Below, piece after piece: positions 48,929 through 62,418 of a stretch of DNA of 64,000 nucleotides; position 1 is the stretch's first letter; every line of letters starts with the position of its first letter. Source of the stretch: Raphanus sativus (taxonomy: Eukaryota > Streptophyta > Magnoliopsida > Brassicales > Brassicaceae). The position numbers and the translations under genes are program-made. The stretch spans positions 19,570,293-19,634,292 of the forward strand of contig NC_079514.1 of NCBI RefSeq assembly GCF_000801105.2. The letters are read 5' to 3'. The notes under the pieces are model-generated. The model did not search any database. It was not told the origin of the DNA and saw nothing but the letters and a program-made list of their open reading frames with translations.

Positions 48929-50389
48929 TAGGGGTGTCAAAATGGATGAAATGGGCCAACCCAATCCATAACCCAAATGGGTTGATTATTATGGGTCATG
49001 GGTCAATCCAACCCATTTATTAAATGGATTGGGTTGATCCATGACCCATTAAATTAAATGGATCAGATGGATTAATGGATGACCCATGAACCCAACATCT
49101 TTATAAAAAATCATTTTTAAGTTAAGACCAAATTGATCGAATTGAGACATAAGTTAAGACCAAGTTGATCGAATTGAAAATTTTATTTTTCCGGTTTTTG
49201 CGGAAAATTGCGTTTTTCCGGTTTCAGTAGAAAATTACGTTTTTCCGATTTTGGCAAAAAATAGGTTTTCCGGTTTTGGCGGGTAATTGCATTTTTCCGG
49301 TTTTTGCAGAAAATTACGTTTTCCGGTTTTGCGGGAAATTGCATTTTTGGATCTTGGCGGGAAATTGCGTTTTTCCGGTTTTGGCGGGAAATTGCGTTTT
49401 TCCGGTTTTGGCGGGAAATTGTGTTTTTCCGGTTTTGGCGGGAAATTGCGTTTTTTCGATTTTGACGGGAAATTGCGTTTTCCGGTTTTGCCGGGAAATT
49501 GCGTTTTTCCGGTTTTGGTGGGAAATTGCATTTTTTCGATTTTGACGGGAAATTGCGTTTTCCGGTTTTGACAGGAAATCACGTTTTTCCGGTTTTGGCG
49601 AAAAATCGTGTTTTCCGGTTTTGACGGGAAATCGCGTTTTCTGGTTTTTGCGGGAAATTGCGTTTTTCCGATTTTGATGGGAAATTGCATTTTCCGGTTT
49701 TGGCGGGAAATTGTGTTTTTCCGAATTTGACGAAAAATTGCGTTTTCCGGTTTTGGCGGTAAATTTTCCGGTTCTGGCAGAAAATTGCGTTTTCCGATTT
49801 TTATGGGAAATTGTGTTATCCGGTTTTGGTGGGAAATTGCGTTTTTCCGGTTTTGGCGGGAAATTGTGTTTGTCGGTTTCGGCAGGAAATTGGATTTTTC
49901 CGATTTTGACGGGAAATTGCGTTTTCCGGTTTTAGCGGGAAATTGCGTTTTCCGGTTTTGGCGGGAAATTGCGTTTTTCTAGTTTTGATGGGAAATTGTG
50001 TTTTCCGCTTTTGGCGGGGAATTGCGTTTTTCCGGGTTTGGCGGGAAATTGTGTTTTTCTGGTTTTGGCGGGAAATTGTTATTTTTACGATTTTGATGAA
50101 AATTGCATTTTCGATTTTGGCGGAAAATTAAGTTTTTCGATTTTTGTGGGAAAATGTGTTTTTGTGATTTTGGCCATTTTTTAATTAAAAACTAAATGGG
50201 TCAGAATTGACCCAACCCAATAGATCCATTTAACTTGTTAATCCATTAACTTGTTAACCCATTAATCTGTTAACCCATTAACTTGTTAACCCATCAACCC
50301 ATTGGATCAAAAATAAACAATTCATTTGGGTTAATGGGTCAATTTGGGTTGGATCAACCCATGGGTCATGACCCATTTTGACACCCCTA
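48929..50389. mobile_element. hAT-type non-autonomous transposon carrying a minisatellite
   Basis: Terminal inverted repeats TAGGGGTGTCAAAATGG (17 bp, perfect at both ends) and an 8-bp target duplication TCTCAGTG (48921-48928 and 50390-50397) identify a hAT-superfamily element. Subterminal AACCCATTT/AAATGGGTT motifs crowd both ends (48940-49090, 50200-50370), as transposase-binding motifs do. There is no transposase. Its centre is a long minisatellite. It lies in an intron of the CKL pseudogene. Confidence 0.88.
49195..50180. repeat. Minisatellite of 26-28 bp, about 36 units
   Basis: Units of the form GCGTTTTTCCGGTTTTGGCG plus GGAAATT repeat for nearly 1 kb, with substitutions and one-base T-run changes between units. 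Because many units are 27 bp, long open frames appear on both strands; these are not genes. Confidence 0.93.
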
Positions 50390-50777
50390 TCTCAGTGGTT
50401 TGGTAAAAAGTGACAATTTGCATTTAATGATATATCCCAGTTTTTATAGTTATTGATCATATGCTTGATTCAATTCCATTCTTGATTGAATACATTGTTT
50501 GCTTCTGCACATTCTCTTCTCGTAGTTTGGTGTTTGGAAAAAATCCTGACCTAGAAACCAAACGTGTCTAATTATGTTTCTGTGCTTTTGAGGCATATGC
50601 TAGAAGAAAAGGATCAGGAAGTGGTGCGGTTCAAGCTGATCAATCTAGACCAAGAACCTCAGAGAATGTATTAGCATCGTCAAAGGATACTACACCAGTG
50701 AGTCATCTAAAAGCTGCAAAATCTTTTTATATGTCTTTTTAAAATCCTTTGTAACAAAAAGAAAAGCATTTGATTGA

Positions 50778-50993
<216 letters not shown>

Positions 50994-51077
50994 TGAGCTG
51001 GGCCGTCAAGGACTGCTCGTGACATCACGCTCCAGAACTTTGAGTTACTCACCATAGGGAATGGGAAGAGGAAGTGA

Positions 51078-52124
51078 AGTGAGGCTTTACGATGAATGAG
51101 TGGAGGAAACTGTGACATTTTTATGGTCACTTTGTTTTTATTTTGCACATTGATCGGCTTCCTAATTTAAGGAATAATGAACGTCACTTTATTGAATGAT
51201 GTATGTGATGTATGCACTATATTCCTTTTCTTAAGGAATATTTATACCTTTTCAATTTTTACTCAGTTTATAGGACTAACAAAAGTTAATTCCAATAAAT
51301 AGGATCCTTATACAGAAATGTGATAAATGGCTCCTGCATGGTACAATCTATAGTTTATGCGTGTATGCTGTGATTGGTGGTTGCTGGAATTGCCTCGATT
51401 TGTTTTTTTATTATTTGGATGGGTCCTTCAAAGTTTTGTATTCCTCCTTCACCACCTACGTGAGGTGAATTTCAACGCGTTTTGTCGAACATTAGTTAAG
51501 CTACGAAAAAATTAATTAAGTTATGCAAAATTTTAAAATTTGCGGAATGTCGAAATATATACTAGATTGATTTAAATAATTTATTAAATGGAAAAATAAA
51601 TATCAATAACTAAATAATTACTAAAAAATTGAAAATAACTAAAATCTATTTAAAATATTTTATTTTTATTAGAAATATCTAACTATTACATTTTTAATAA
51701 TAGATTAACATCTTATAATATTATAAAATAATTATTGTATGTTTTCATTTACAATATAACTATTTATCATTAAAAATTTATTGCTATTATAGAAAATTTG
51801 AAAATAGTATTATCATATATTTTAATAATATGAAAGCGTTAATTTTGTCGATAATCAACTAAAGCTCAACTTTCAACTTAACGAACATTTTATTTATATT
51901 TTTGTCCGTAAACAGAAGTTTTTATGCATTTTTTCATTCCGCAATATTTTCATGATTGGTAAAATAGTTGTGTAATTGCATCTAAAACGTGATTCCGCTA
52001 CTCCGAAAAGTTACCAATCAGAGGATTAATCTATGTAGACTGTAGAGATACAATGATGTTCTTCAATAGTTGGTGTCATGTATATTTGCGCATATAAAAT
52101 ATTTTTACCACTATTTCTATAGAT
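51078..52124. other. AT-rich intergenic DNA
   Basis: No gene is seen past the kinase 3' end. Confidence 0.5.
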
Positions 52125-52680
52125 CATCTCCAATGGTACTCTATAATTTTCTCTATATTTCGCTCTAAAATAAAGTAATTATATATAGAGTTACTATATA
52201 AGAAACTCTATATAAGACCATCTCCAATGGTACTCTATAATTTCCTTTATATTTCACTCTAAAATAAAAATAAAGTAATTCTATATAGAGTTACTCTATA
52301 AGACCATCTCCAATGGTACTCTATAATTTCTTTTATATTTCACTCTAAAATAGAGTAACTCTATTATAGAGTTGAATTTGTTTTAATGGTTTACTCTATA
52401 ATAGAATTATTTTATAATAGAGTGAAATATAGAGGAATGTTGTTATTTCCACTCTAAAATAGAATAAAATGATAGAATTCCTCTATATTTCTCTATATTA
52501 TAGAGTAACTCTATTATAGAGTAAACAATTGGAGAAAATCCAACTCTATAATAGAGTTACACTATTTTAGAGTGAAATATGGAAAACAATTATAAAATAC
52601 CATTGGAGATGTTCTAATAGAGTTACTCTATTTTATGATGAAATACAGAAAAATTATAGAGCACTATTGGAGATACCTTT
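52125..52680. repeat. MITE-like inverted repeat cluster
   Basis: CATCTCCAATGGTA (52125) and its complement TACCATTGGAGATG (ending 52611) bound a 487-bp palindromic segment made of TAGAGTAACTCTATT-type motifs. Extra copies of the left end sit at about 52208 and 52303 and a further right end at 52665. Several MITEs of one family probably inserted into or duplicated within each other. Confidence 0.7.
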
Positions 52681-53321
52681 AGAGTTGGGTAATTTACCCG
52701 ATACCCATACCCGATCCGAAATATACAAAATATCTGAATGGTTTTAAGGTAGAAGAGACTGAATATCCAAACGAATAATTTTTGAACGGAATAGATATCC
52801 AAAGGTAACTTGACATATTTATACTTAATTCTATATTTCTTGTTTACATCTTTTATTTAATTTAGAGTATTTATATTGATGTTGTAGATGGCGCAAGATC
52901 AGATAGTATACATATAAAATTACTCACTTAAAACACATTTCAAACTTCTTGTTTCGTACACTAATAAAAGTTGCCTTCAAAATTTCAGAATAACAACCAA
53001 ATTAGTGTCATACTATTTTCAAAGATTTATCTCCAAAGAATTATTAAACCAGGTAGGTTAATGGTAAAATTTGAAGAACTAAAAAAACTTAAACAATGAA
53101 TAATTTATTTTGTTTGAAAATCTAATTATGCAAATCCAAACTAAAAATATCTAATATATAAAAGTATCTGAATGGGTTGGGTTCTACATCTCAATATCGA
53201 AATACCCCAAAAATTCGGTCTGAACTGTATGGAATGGATATTCGAACGCGTGCAGATCTAATTTATAATATCAATCAAGGCTAAAAGTAGGATAATTACC
53301 ACTTTTTTTTTTTAACTCAGA
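52681..53321. other. Non-coding repeat-like DNA
   Basis: CCCGATACCCATACCCGATCC (near 52698) and AATTCGGTCTGAACTG motifs resemble, on the opposite strand, the GGTTCGGGT-type interior of Helitrons. No ends or genes are seen. Confidence 0.35.
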
Positions 53322-53333
53322 AGTAAATCTCTA

Positions 53334-54703
53334 CACTGTAATCGCTGGCATCTCCAACTTCTGGTGCACCACGTTCACCATCCCAAAGCAATGCATCAAG
53401 GTCATCAACTCTATTTGCGGAGCTTATATTTGGAAAGGAACATCAGAGGGTAATTACTCGGCTCGGGTATCCTGGGAGACAGTAACTTTGGTAAAAGAGG
53501 AAGGAGGACTTGGTATCAGGAAGCTCATTCATTGGGAAAAAGCCTGTACGATTAAGTTGTTGTGACTTCTCTTCTTCAGAGCGGGCTCGATTTGGGTGGC
53601 TTGGTTCATTTCAACGATTCTCTCGGGGAGCATTAATAACTTCTGGACCATCAAGGAGAAACAATCCCACTCCTATGAGGTTAAAAAATAGGAATGGAAG
53701 GAATACCAGGATTTGGTTTGATAATTGGAGCCCTTTTGGAAACATGAGACGCTTCCTCAACCTCCTGCCAGCGTCAACTCTCAGGATTAGGCAATCTGCA
53801 ACCATTTTTGACCTCTACAACAATGGCAATTCTGCTCTACCTTCCCCATGATCAGACTCACAACTAGCGCTGCATACTCATCTCACTACCATCTCCCTCT
53901 CTGTCGTAGAAGATTCCTACAGCTGGATCCCGCAAGGTACTGAGTTAACTACCTTCTCCACAGGTATGATCTATAAACTCATAAAGGACCATCAGTCGCA
54001 AGTCACTTGGTGCAAGATTATCTGGACACAGAAAGGGATCCCGAAACATAACTTCTTATCTTGGCTAATGATGCTGAATCGCTGTCCTACAAAAGACATA
54101 ATCTTGAGTTGGGGCCTCCAAACAGACCCAATCTGCATCCTCTGCAACAGCTCAGCCGAAACCCGATATCACCTCCTCTTCGATCGCCCTTACTCCTTCG
54201 CCATTTGGAATACCCTTGCTCAAAAAGCTGGATGCACTACGATCCGTCAGTGGCAAAAGTGTCATAATCTACATGCAGTCTCTGACAGCGCCGAAACACA
54301 TGAAACTCCTTGCTCTCCTCGCTTGGCAAGCATCGATCTACTTTTCTGGAGTGAGCGCAATGCTAGGATCTATTGACAACAATTTTGCCACCCTAACTCC
54401 CTCACTAGTTCGGCAACCACTCTAATCAAGAACAAAATCTCTTCCTTCAGGGATTCAAGCCCACGCCTCTCTTCTGCGATGCTTCAATTCTGGCACCGCG
54501 ATTAATCAGGATCCATTGACTTCCCATTACGGCTTTTTTACTTTTCCTTTTTCTAAATCTGGCACCGCGATTAATCAGGATCCACTGGTTCTGGTTCATT
54601 TGGGTTTCTGAATTGTACTTGGGCTCTAGCCCATAGAAACAATGTCCTTTGGGCCTCCTTACATATATATATATATATATATAAACCCTTTCTCAAAAAA
54701 AAG
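53334..54703 (+). mobile_element. 5'-truncated LINE (ORF2 C-terminal part and 3' tail)
   Basis: A perfect 12-bp duplication AGTAAATCTCTA (53322-53333 and 54704-54715) flanks this insertion, which ends in (AT)n and a poly(A) run. The coding remnant, in shifting frames, includes GAYIWKGTSEGNYSARVSWE (53420-53480) and the reverse-transcriptase zinc-binding domain (53966-54250: WCKIIWTQKGIPKHNFLSWL, then CILCNSSAETRYHLLF). Stops and frameshifts are many. The 3'UTR has a short tandem repeat (CTGGCACCGCGATTAATCAG at about 54491 and 54559). Confidence 0.88.
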
Positions 54704-54842
54704 AGTAAATCTCTAGTTTGTTTCTAGGGAAATTGCACCCTATAACCAAACAAAAAATCCTAATTAGGTAAGTAACCAAAATACTCTTCTCTCTCTTCTT
54801 TTGTGTTCATAGCTCTCTCTACTCTCACTCTAGAAATCTAAT

Positions 54843-55722
54843 CTCTATTATTAAAATATAAGTACACTTATAAAATACCCCTAAGTTTTATACTTATTTA
54901 CAGTCTTATACCACTGAAAATTAAATTAAAGTTCATATTTTAATGTTTGTCTTTTTTCAGTTGAGTTAATTTGTTGTCCTAATATAAATTAAATTATGTA
55001 TTTTAATTTTTTTCTTTTTTAGTTGAGTTAATGTATTGTCCTAATATAAAATTTAACTTTCTTTCTCTATTAAATCAATTTCGAAATTATTTATAGTTTT
55101 ATTAATGATGTCTTTTTGGTTTAATAAATACATTTCCAAATTCTAAATTTACCACATTTAATGATAATAAAAATCTCATATGGTATAGTAGAAAAATTAT
55201 TGTGCCATCATTTATGTGTGATCATGCAACTACATGCTATAAATATGATTTGCAATCGTGTACTAATATAACATGTCGCTTTTGACCCGTATACTAATAC
55301 AACAATCGTGTACTATTCCCATATATATATATAATGAAAGAAAATATTTATATGGTCACGGATCAAACTCTAGAAATAAACAACAACATCACTAAATTAT
55401 TTTATAAAAAAATATTTTAATAGAAATTATAGTTCCAAATATGTTTACATATTTTATGTATTTATAAATTTATTTTATTTGGGATGCTAAGATTTTGGAA
55501 TTGGAAAATATTATGACCCACATCTATAATATTTTAACTAAGAAATTTAAATTTTATATCAGAATATTTTATTAAGCTTTTGATTTTAATTTTTATTATA
55601 ACTGCAAAAATTAATTTTTAATATGGATTTATGTGTAAATATTATAAATTCGTCATTTAATAGAATTAAAAAAAAATTAAAACAGAAAATAAATATCCGC
55701 CCTGTCGGACCGGTCGAAATCT
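54843..55722 (+). mobile_element. Possible decayed Helitron
   Basis: TCTATTATTAAAATATAAG resembles a Helitron 5' end, and CCGCCCTGTCGGACCGGTCGAAATCTA near 55696-55722 resembles the hairpin plus CTAG 3' end with changes. The inside is AT-rich and non-coding. Confidence 0.4.
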
Positions 55723-56280
55723 ATATTTTGTTTATTTTTTTTGTTATTTCACAAATTCTCCCTTGTTTCTATTTTGAAGACCATTTATTATTTTTCATTC
55801 ATTTAAACTCAGTAAAATATACAACCAATATAACCGTTGAGGGGCTAAAAACAATGACCAACGAAGGCATGAATCATGAATGAGCAAGCCGGTGTCATAC
55901 ATTAGGGGATTTGTCGTGTAGCAAACACTAGGACATACTTCTACTGAGTTTCCGGTTTTACCCCTGAATTATTTTACAGTTTCGTCCCCACATTTCCTCT
56001 GAATTCGGAAATCACACTGTCTCTCACTCTACCAGCTGGAATCCAAGACAAGAAAATGCAGACAAACTTCTCTCTCTCCCTCTCCACTTCTTCGTCTCCA
56101 TCTGATTGCCCCTTTTCTCCACTATTAATTTGGATTTTTCTGCAATTTGTGTTCCCACACAAACACTGGTTTTGAGACATTTTCGACCTCTTTTATATTT
56201 ATTTAATTCCACAATTTTCTTCTTCTTCTTTTCTTCTGGGGTTCCCTCTTCTTGTAATCTGAAAAGTTTTAAAATTCGCG
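55723..56280 (+). promoter_or_regulatory. Promoter and 5'UTR of the COP1-interacting-protein-like gene
   Basis: CT-rich leader sequence (CTCTCTCTCCCTCTCC, about 56070-56090, and TTCTTCTTCTTTTCTTC, 56219-56235) precedes the start codon, as is usual for plant 5'UTRs. No specific operator is identified. Confidence 0.4.
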
Positions 56281-56386
56281 ATGAAATCTTCGACTCGCCT
56301 TGATTCGGTTGTGTTCCAGCTCACTCCCACTCGAACCCGGTAACACCAATCTCTCTTTCTCTCTTTGACAGTAATGGATCCAGCAT

Positions 56387-56424
<38 letters not shown>

Positions 56425-59400
56425 TCACTGCCACCATGTTTAGTTTACAACTTAAAATGCTAACTTTGTGTGTTCCAATCTGTAAAGTCGCTATCTTTTG
56501 TGATAAAATCGTTTATATAAAAGTCTAAAGATTGCATTTTTTGTTGATGGGTTGCTTGATAAGATCAAAAAGTTGTGTGGGTTTGTTATCAGGTGTGATC
56601 TGTTGGTAACAGCTAATGGAAAGACTGAGAAAATAGCAACAGGGTTGCTTGATCCTTTTCTTGCGCACTTGAAGACAGCACAAGATCAAGTTTCTAAAGG
56701 TGGCTACTCAATTATTCTCAAGCCTGAGGATAGTGACAGTGCAGTTTGGTTCACTAAGGGAACTGTTGAAAGGTTTTAAACACCATTTAACTTGTTGTTT
56801 TTTTTTTACTGGAACTTTGGGTTTGATATTGGACATTTGGTTTGAATTGAGAGTTTTTTTTTTTTTGCTTTCTTCTTTGTTTTTGTCAGGTTCGTTCGAT
56901 TTGTTAGCAATCCTGATGTCCTAGAACGAGTTTACACTTTAGAAACTGAGATCAAACAGATCAAGGAAGCAATTGGTATCCAGAACAACTCTGAAATGGC
57001 TTTGCCTGTTGTAAGTAAACTTTAGAGTTTTCTTTTGAAGACCTTGTTTAATGTATTAAATTTAACGTTAGATTGTATACACAGGTGGAAGATGATCTAC
57101 GAGCAAAAAGAGCAGAAAATACAGAAGGTATGCTATGACGATATCAAAGTTTTGTAGATGTCTGTCAGTCAATAAGATTTTGTTGATTTATGAGTCTATG
57201 CTAAAGCTTCAGCTCATATAAATGAAAAATATTATGCCTCTTGGCTCTTCTTGATCTTACAGTTTAACCAATATGTGAGAATGTGATTCAGGTAGCAGGC
57301 CTTTGCTACAGCTCAGCGAAGAGAAAGCTATTGTACTTTACGAGGTTAACTTTAAAACCAAAATTGTTTAAAGCTATTATTCTCTCAAAAGAATAAAAAG
57401 AGCTAATTAATCTTCTTGCATCTTTGGCAGCCTGGTTCACATCCAAAGCAAGCAAATGGATCTACCGCATCAGATGAAAACTCAAAGTATACCCTCACTT
57501 GGCATGAAAGATTTGTGTGACTAGTTTAAGTATTTGATTGATGATAACGTGGAATTTGTTTTATCAGAGTTCAAGTTCTGAAAGTTATGGAGACAAGGAG
57601 GACAATGTTGCAGAAAGAACAAGGAATGGCATTTGCACGTGCTGTGGCTGCTGGTTTCGAAGTTGATGATATGCTCCCTCTAATATCATTCGCCAAATCC
57701 TTTGGAGCTTCACGTTTGCTGTGAGAAGACTTTTATCCTTCTCACATCCTTTAAACATGTTTAATTTTTTTCTATAGTAAGACTTAAGTTACCTCATGTT
57801 TTGCTTCATAGGGATGCATGTTTAAAATTCATGGACTTGTGGAAGAAAAAGCACGAAACTGGCCAGTGGGTTGAAATCGAAGCAGCAGAAGTAATGGCTT
57901 CGCAGGCAAACATCTCTGCAGCAAACGAGTCAGGGATTGTGTTCGCAAATGCTGCTAATATGCGTAAGATATAATCCATAAATGGTTTATGATGAGTCAT
58001 CATAATCATGATCCATTGTTTTGCGCAGTGGATATTTATATCAATATACTTCTTGTGATTCAGATGTGAAGTCTCCTTCGGATAATAAAGCAAATGTGAA
58101 TCAAGAACATGTGCATCCGCAGCAGCCAATGTATGCACCATGGCCAGTTCACTCTCCGCCGGGGACCTTTCCTGTGTTTCAAGGTTATGCTATGCAGCAG
58201 GGCATGCCGTACTACCCGAACTATCCGTATCCATCTCCATATCCCTCTACCGATGACTCTAGGCGTAGCTCTGGCCAAAGAAAGGCTAAGAAGTATCATT
58301 CTTCATCTTGTAGCGAGGACTCCGGTTCAGAAGATGAGAAAGGAAAATCAGGTAGGAGAAGGAAATCAGGGAAGGTGGTGATTCGGAATATAAACTACAT
58401 TAATTCAAAGAAGCAAGATCATTCAGGAACAGAATCTGATGCTGAAGAAGGGGCGATAGTAGAGCATGACAATGGTAAAGAGGAGAGTGAAACGAAACGG
58501 ACAGAGGCTGACACTGGGGATTGGCAGGCGTTTCAAACTTTCTTATTGCAAGATGCTGATAGAAAAGACCGTCCTGCAGCTGACCATATGATGGAAAAGG
58601 AGGTTGCAGTGAAGAAAAGGCAAGGTGCAGGGAGATATGACCCTTTGGCTAATGATGAACGCGAAGCAGCAAAATATCAAGAAAGAGATAGAGCTGACGT
58701 TCAGAACGGTGTTGTGGCTCGTAAATTCAGAACGGGATCTAGTGACTCTTTTATGGTTCGCCAGAGAGAACATGGTTTTGAGAATTCTTCTGATCCTCTT
58801 AACTTGAATGGATTTGATCATCCAAGGAATGGTCTGGATAAGAGATCATCAGTTAACATGGATGATGATTCTTGTATTGTTACTAGGGAAGCTGGAAGCA
58901 ATACGAGAAATGCTATAGACATTGGATCAGAGATCTCTTCTTACCACCAAACTGATGGAAATGAAAGAAAGGAGATCAATTATGAGCCTCATGATCTCAG
59001 CCTGATGCCAGAACGAGAAACAGAGAAGTTATCGGCTGGGTATGATCCTGCGCTGGATTTTGGATCCAGAGATATGAAGAAGAGTAACCAGCAGGCAGCT
59101 GGAGTTGCTAAGAAGTCAGTGAGAGATCCAAAATCAAGAAGACTATCTAATGACGCTGCTGCAGATAAGAGGAAGGCTTCAGGGCCAATACGGAAAGGAA
59201 GACCCACAAAGATGAGCCCTTTAGATGAAGCAAGAGCACGTGCTGATAAGCTTAGAAATTTCAAAGCTAATCTCCTGATTATGAAAAAGGAAAAGGTAAA
59301 ATCTCAGACTTCAATAAATATTTAATCATATTATTGATCACTCACTAGTACTACCCTCCTTTGTTGTTTTAGGAAGAAGAAGAGAGGAAACGCATAGAAG

Positions 59401-61203
59401 CTTTGAAAATAGCAAGGCAAAAGAGGATTGCTTCTAAAAGCAACTCAGCAGCAGGAGGCCAGTCGCAGTTGCCTGCAAGAAAAAAGTTGGTAAACAAGTT
59501 TTCTCCGGGCGCTCCTAGAGCCTCTAAGTTTAGTGACTCAGAACCAGGATCATTATCACCTCTTCAACGCCTTCCAATAAGAAGTGCTTCTTTAGGGTCA
59601 AATGAATCTCAGAGATTACCCAAGAGTGGTAAACTGAGTACTACCGGAAGTAAGTCAACAGTAAATAGGCTAACAAGATCGATATCACCTCTACCTCCAT
59701 CTAAGAGAGAAACAATAGCAACCGTAAATAGGGTAACCAGGTCGACATCACCGTTACCTCTGTCTAAGAGAGTTAGTCTAGATAGTCAAAACAAGTCTGT
59801 CTCAAGGATAAGACGATTATCAGAACCCAAAATAGGTAATAGTGGTGCATCAAGCTCTTCAGTAAGGTCACTGCGCACAGTAGCATCATCCAAAAAGGCT
59901 ACTGATACTCCTGAGATAAAGAAAATATCTGCTATTGTTAACTACGACATAGCGAAAATCGCATCTCTTCCCGAACTGAAGATAAAGCCAACCAAAGGTC
60001 CTACTAATGTTCTGGTGAATGGGGCCGACAAAATTAAATCTTCTGCTTCTGAGATTAAACCAAGTGGTAGCAAGAACGAATCCTTGGGCCAAAATGATGT
60101 TAATGAAACTCCAGTTATTGAGAAGACAGTGGTGATGGTGTTGCCAAATTCAGCTCGAAGTATATCTGCAGATCAGACGAAACGTGAGAAAGCTACTGAA
60201 ATAACACCGGAGAGTGGCAATGATCTAGTCTTAGTAAGCACTTTTGTTCTAGCTGGATCAGTTTTATTTATCTTTAAAAGCGGTTTTGGTGACCAGAAAG
60301 GTTATTTTGTTTGCAGGTTAGGTTGGAGACTCTGAGTGACTTAGTAACAGAAACACCAAAGTTTCTGACAAGTCAGAGTGTTGCTGTAAAACCATATGAA
60401 GCTCCATATGCTCGTGTTTCTTCATTAGAAGATTCGTGCACAGTGTACTCAGAGTGTTCCCAAGCACCTGCACCAAGCGTACATTCAAATAAGGCGGCGC
60501 TAGAAACTGGGAAAGTCCTTGTACCTGAGAAGAAGATAAGTGAGACCTTAGAGCAATCTCAAACAAAGGAGTCAGCCTCAAAAGGGCTCATAAAACTGTT
60601 GAAATTTGGAAAGAAGAGTCAGTCTTCGTCTACAAGTGAATACCATACCGAGTCTGATAACGCATCCGTCAATAGCAATAAGGATCATGGTTCAGCTGTA
60701 ACCGCTGCTACGACAAGTGAAGGTATAAGCTTCTTAAAACCTTTTACTTCAGTAATGACAACTGAATTACCGGCTCTGGATTAAACTTACATTGTAGCAT
60801 AAGAGCAAGAATCTTATGTTTCACACCAATATATGGTTCTATTGATGTTAGCATATACATGGTCTAGACCGTGTGGTATAGAAATGATAACCATTACTTG
60901 TGTATCTTATATGGAAGTCGTTATATATCTCGGAGGGGGTTAAAGTTTCGGTTTTGTTATCCAGCTTTTACACTGAAGAACCTCATATCTCAAGATGAAA
61001 CACCTACAGCAGCAGCCGCTTCACAGAAATGTAAGTATACTTCTAATCATTTATTTATCTGAGTTCTTTCAGTGAGTGATCCTAAAAGAAGAGTATAATG
61101 GGAGTCTAAAGAGAGATTTCTCACTTTTGTTAAACTTTTTTTTTCAGCTTCTCGCCATTTCTCTTTACTGTCTCCCTTCAAGAACAAGAAGACAGTTTCA
61201 TAA
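56281..61203 (+). CDS. COP1-interacting protein-related (CIP7-like) protein
   Basis: Thirteen exons (56281-56339, 56593-56772, 56890-57010, 57085-57127, 57292-57344, 57431-57486, 57568-57720, 57812-57963, 58064-59295, 59373-60233, 60317-60722, 60965-61030, 61148-61203) join with GT-AG borders and no stops into 1145 codons. The N-terminus (MKSSTRLDSVVFQLTPTRTR, LLVTANGKTEKIATGLLDPF) and RAVAAGFEVDDMLPLISFAK are conserved blocks of this plant family. The middle is disordered: a Pro/Tyr-rich part (58130-58260), Ser/Lys-rich stretches and a charged helix (DEARARADKLRNFKANLL to KKEKEEEERKRIEALKIARQ). The C-terminus is Ser-rich and ends SPFKNKKTVS. CIP7 in Arabidopsis is a nuclear protein that binds COP1 and promotes light-induced genes; that role is only presumed here. 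The gene looks intact. Confidence 0.93.
56388..56422. repeat. Poly(T) run in intron 1
   Basis: About 35 consecutive T's lie in the first intron of the CIP7-like gene; length is likely variable. Confidence 0.85.
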
Positions 61204-62418
61204 GAAAATTGAGTGAATTAGAGATCATCTCCAGTTACACATTGTACTGACTGCCTATTTATGATGATTATTTTGCAACCATGTCTGAAAAGAACTACCA
61301 TTGATGCAAAACACTTGGTTCCAATTCCAAATGCAGTGAAATTTTGCACGTTTTAATTTTCCACCATGAGCTTAATGAACTCCTAGGATGCTTCTCTGGA
61401 TTCATATGGATAAATTCTTGCATAAACGAATCAAAGACTCGAGTTTATTAAGGTTGTGGATCGATTGGTGATCCAAGTGATTGCGGAAAGATTCCTTGAT
61501 ACTCCTAGATGGCCAGATCAGATATGACACACCGAGATAGACATCCTTAGGATTGCTGGATATCACACACCAACAATAGGGTTGCTGGATATCACACACC
61601 AACAAGAACACTTAAGAACTCGTAAACAAGTCAAAGAGAGAACTAGTTTTTTAGGAAAAAGATTGCTTAGATTAAAAGAAGACTTGCGATGAGTTTAAAT
61701 AGAAAGAAGACTTGAACAGGCTTAAGTGTCTCGAAACATTAAAGGGTATATGCTTCCTTGGTAATCTAACAAAGACTAAAGAATTAGACCAAATTTAAAG
61801 AGTTTTCGAAACATAAAACATGAAATAAAAATCATAGTCTAAAAGATAACATAAGGTAGATAATGTTGGTCCAATGCAATCGAGATGTACAAAAGATACA
61901 TCATCTAGGTGATATGAAAATGAATTTGATGCTTAATTAAAAATATTAGTTGGAAAACCCAATTAGGACAAAACTAACCAAGGGGAAAAAAGTACACCAA
62001 ACCACTTGCCTAAATGATGATCAGCTTGAATGGTGATAAGTGTGTCTTAGTTGATCAAGCTTCGACCAAGACAATCCTCTTGCTTCCAAGATATCTTAAG
62101 TATGCTTCCAACAACTTCATTAAGTCTCTTTGTTCTTGCACGAGTCATGAGATATCCAGCAAACCTTGTTTTTTATGTATATTTATAATTAATATTTTTA
62201 TATATTCTGGTACCAATTTGGTTTTCAATTCGGTTCCGGTTCGGTTCGATAATTTTGGATATAGAAATTAGGAACCATTCAGATATTTGAAAATTTTGGT
62301 TGGATTCCGGTTTCGAATATTTTAGTTCGGTTTCAGTTTTTTTGCCAAGCCCTATCCCCAACATGGCTATGATTCCTTTTAGGTTACGTTCCCATACACT
62401 GAAACACTATGAGAAAGT
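61204..62418. other. Intergenic DNA with retroelement-like sequence
   Basis: No intact gene is seen. A 29-bp tandem repeat (TTGCTGGATATCACACACCAACAA, about 61554 and 61583) and a Helitron-interior-like GGTTCCGGTTCGGTTCG patch (62230-62250) occur. The part at 61380-62165 may be an old LTR but has no clear ends. Confidence 0.4.

Noticed and set aside
49195..50180. CRISPR-like array
   Set aside because: Units are contiguous with no unique spacers, and the DNA is from a plant nucleus.
49235..50184. Several long open frames on both strands
   Set aside because: They are read through a 27-bp minisatellite; a unit length divisible by three keeps frames open without selection.
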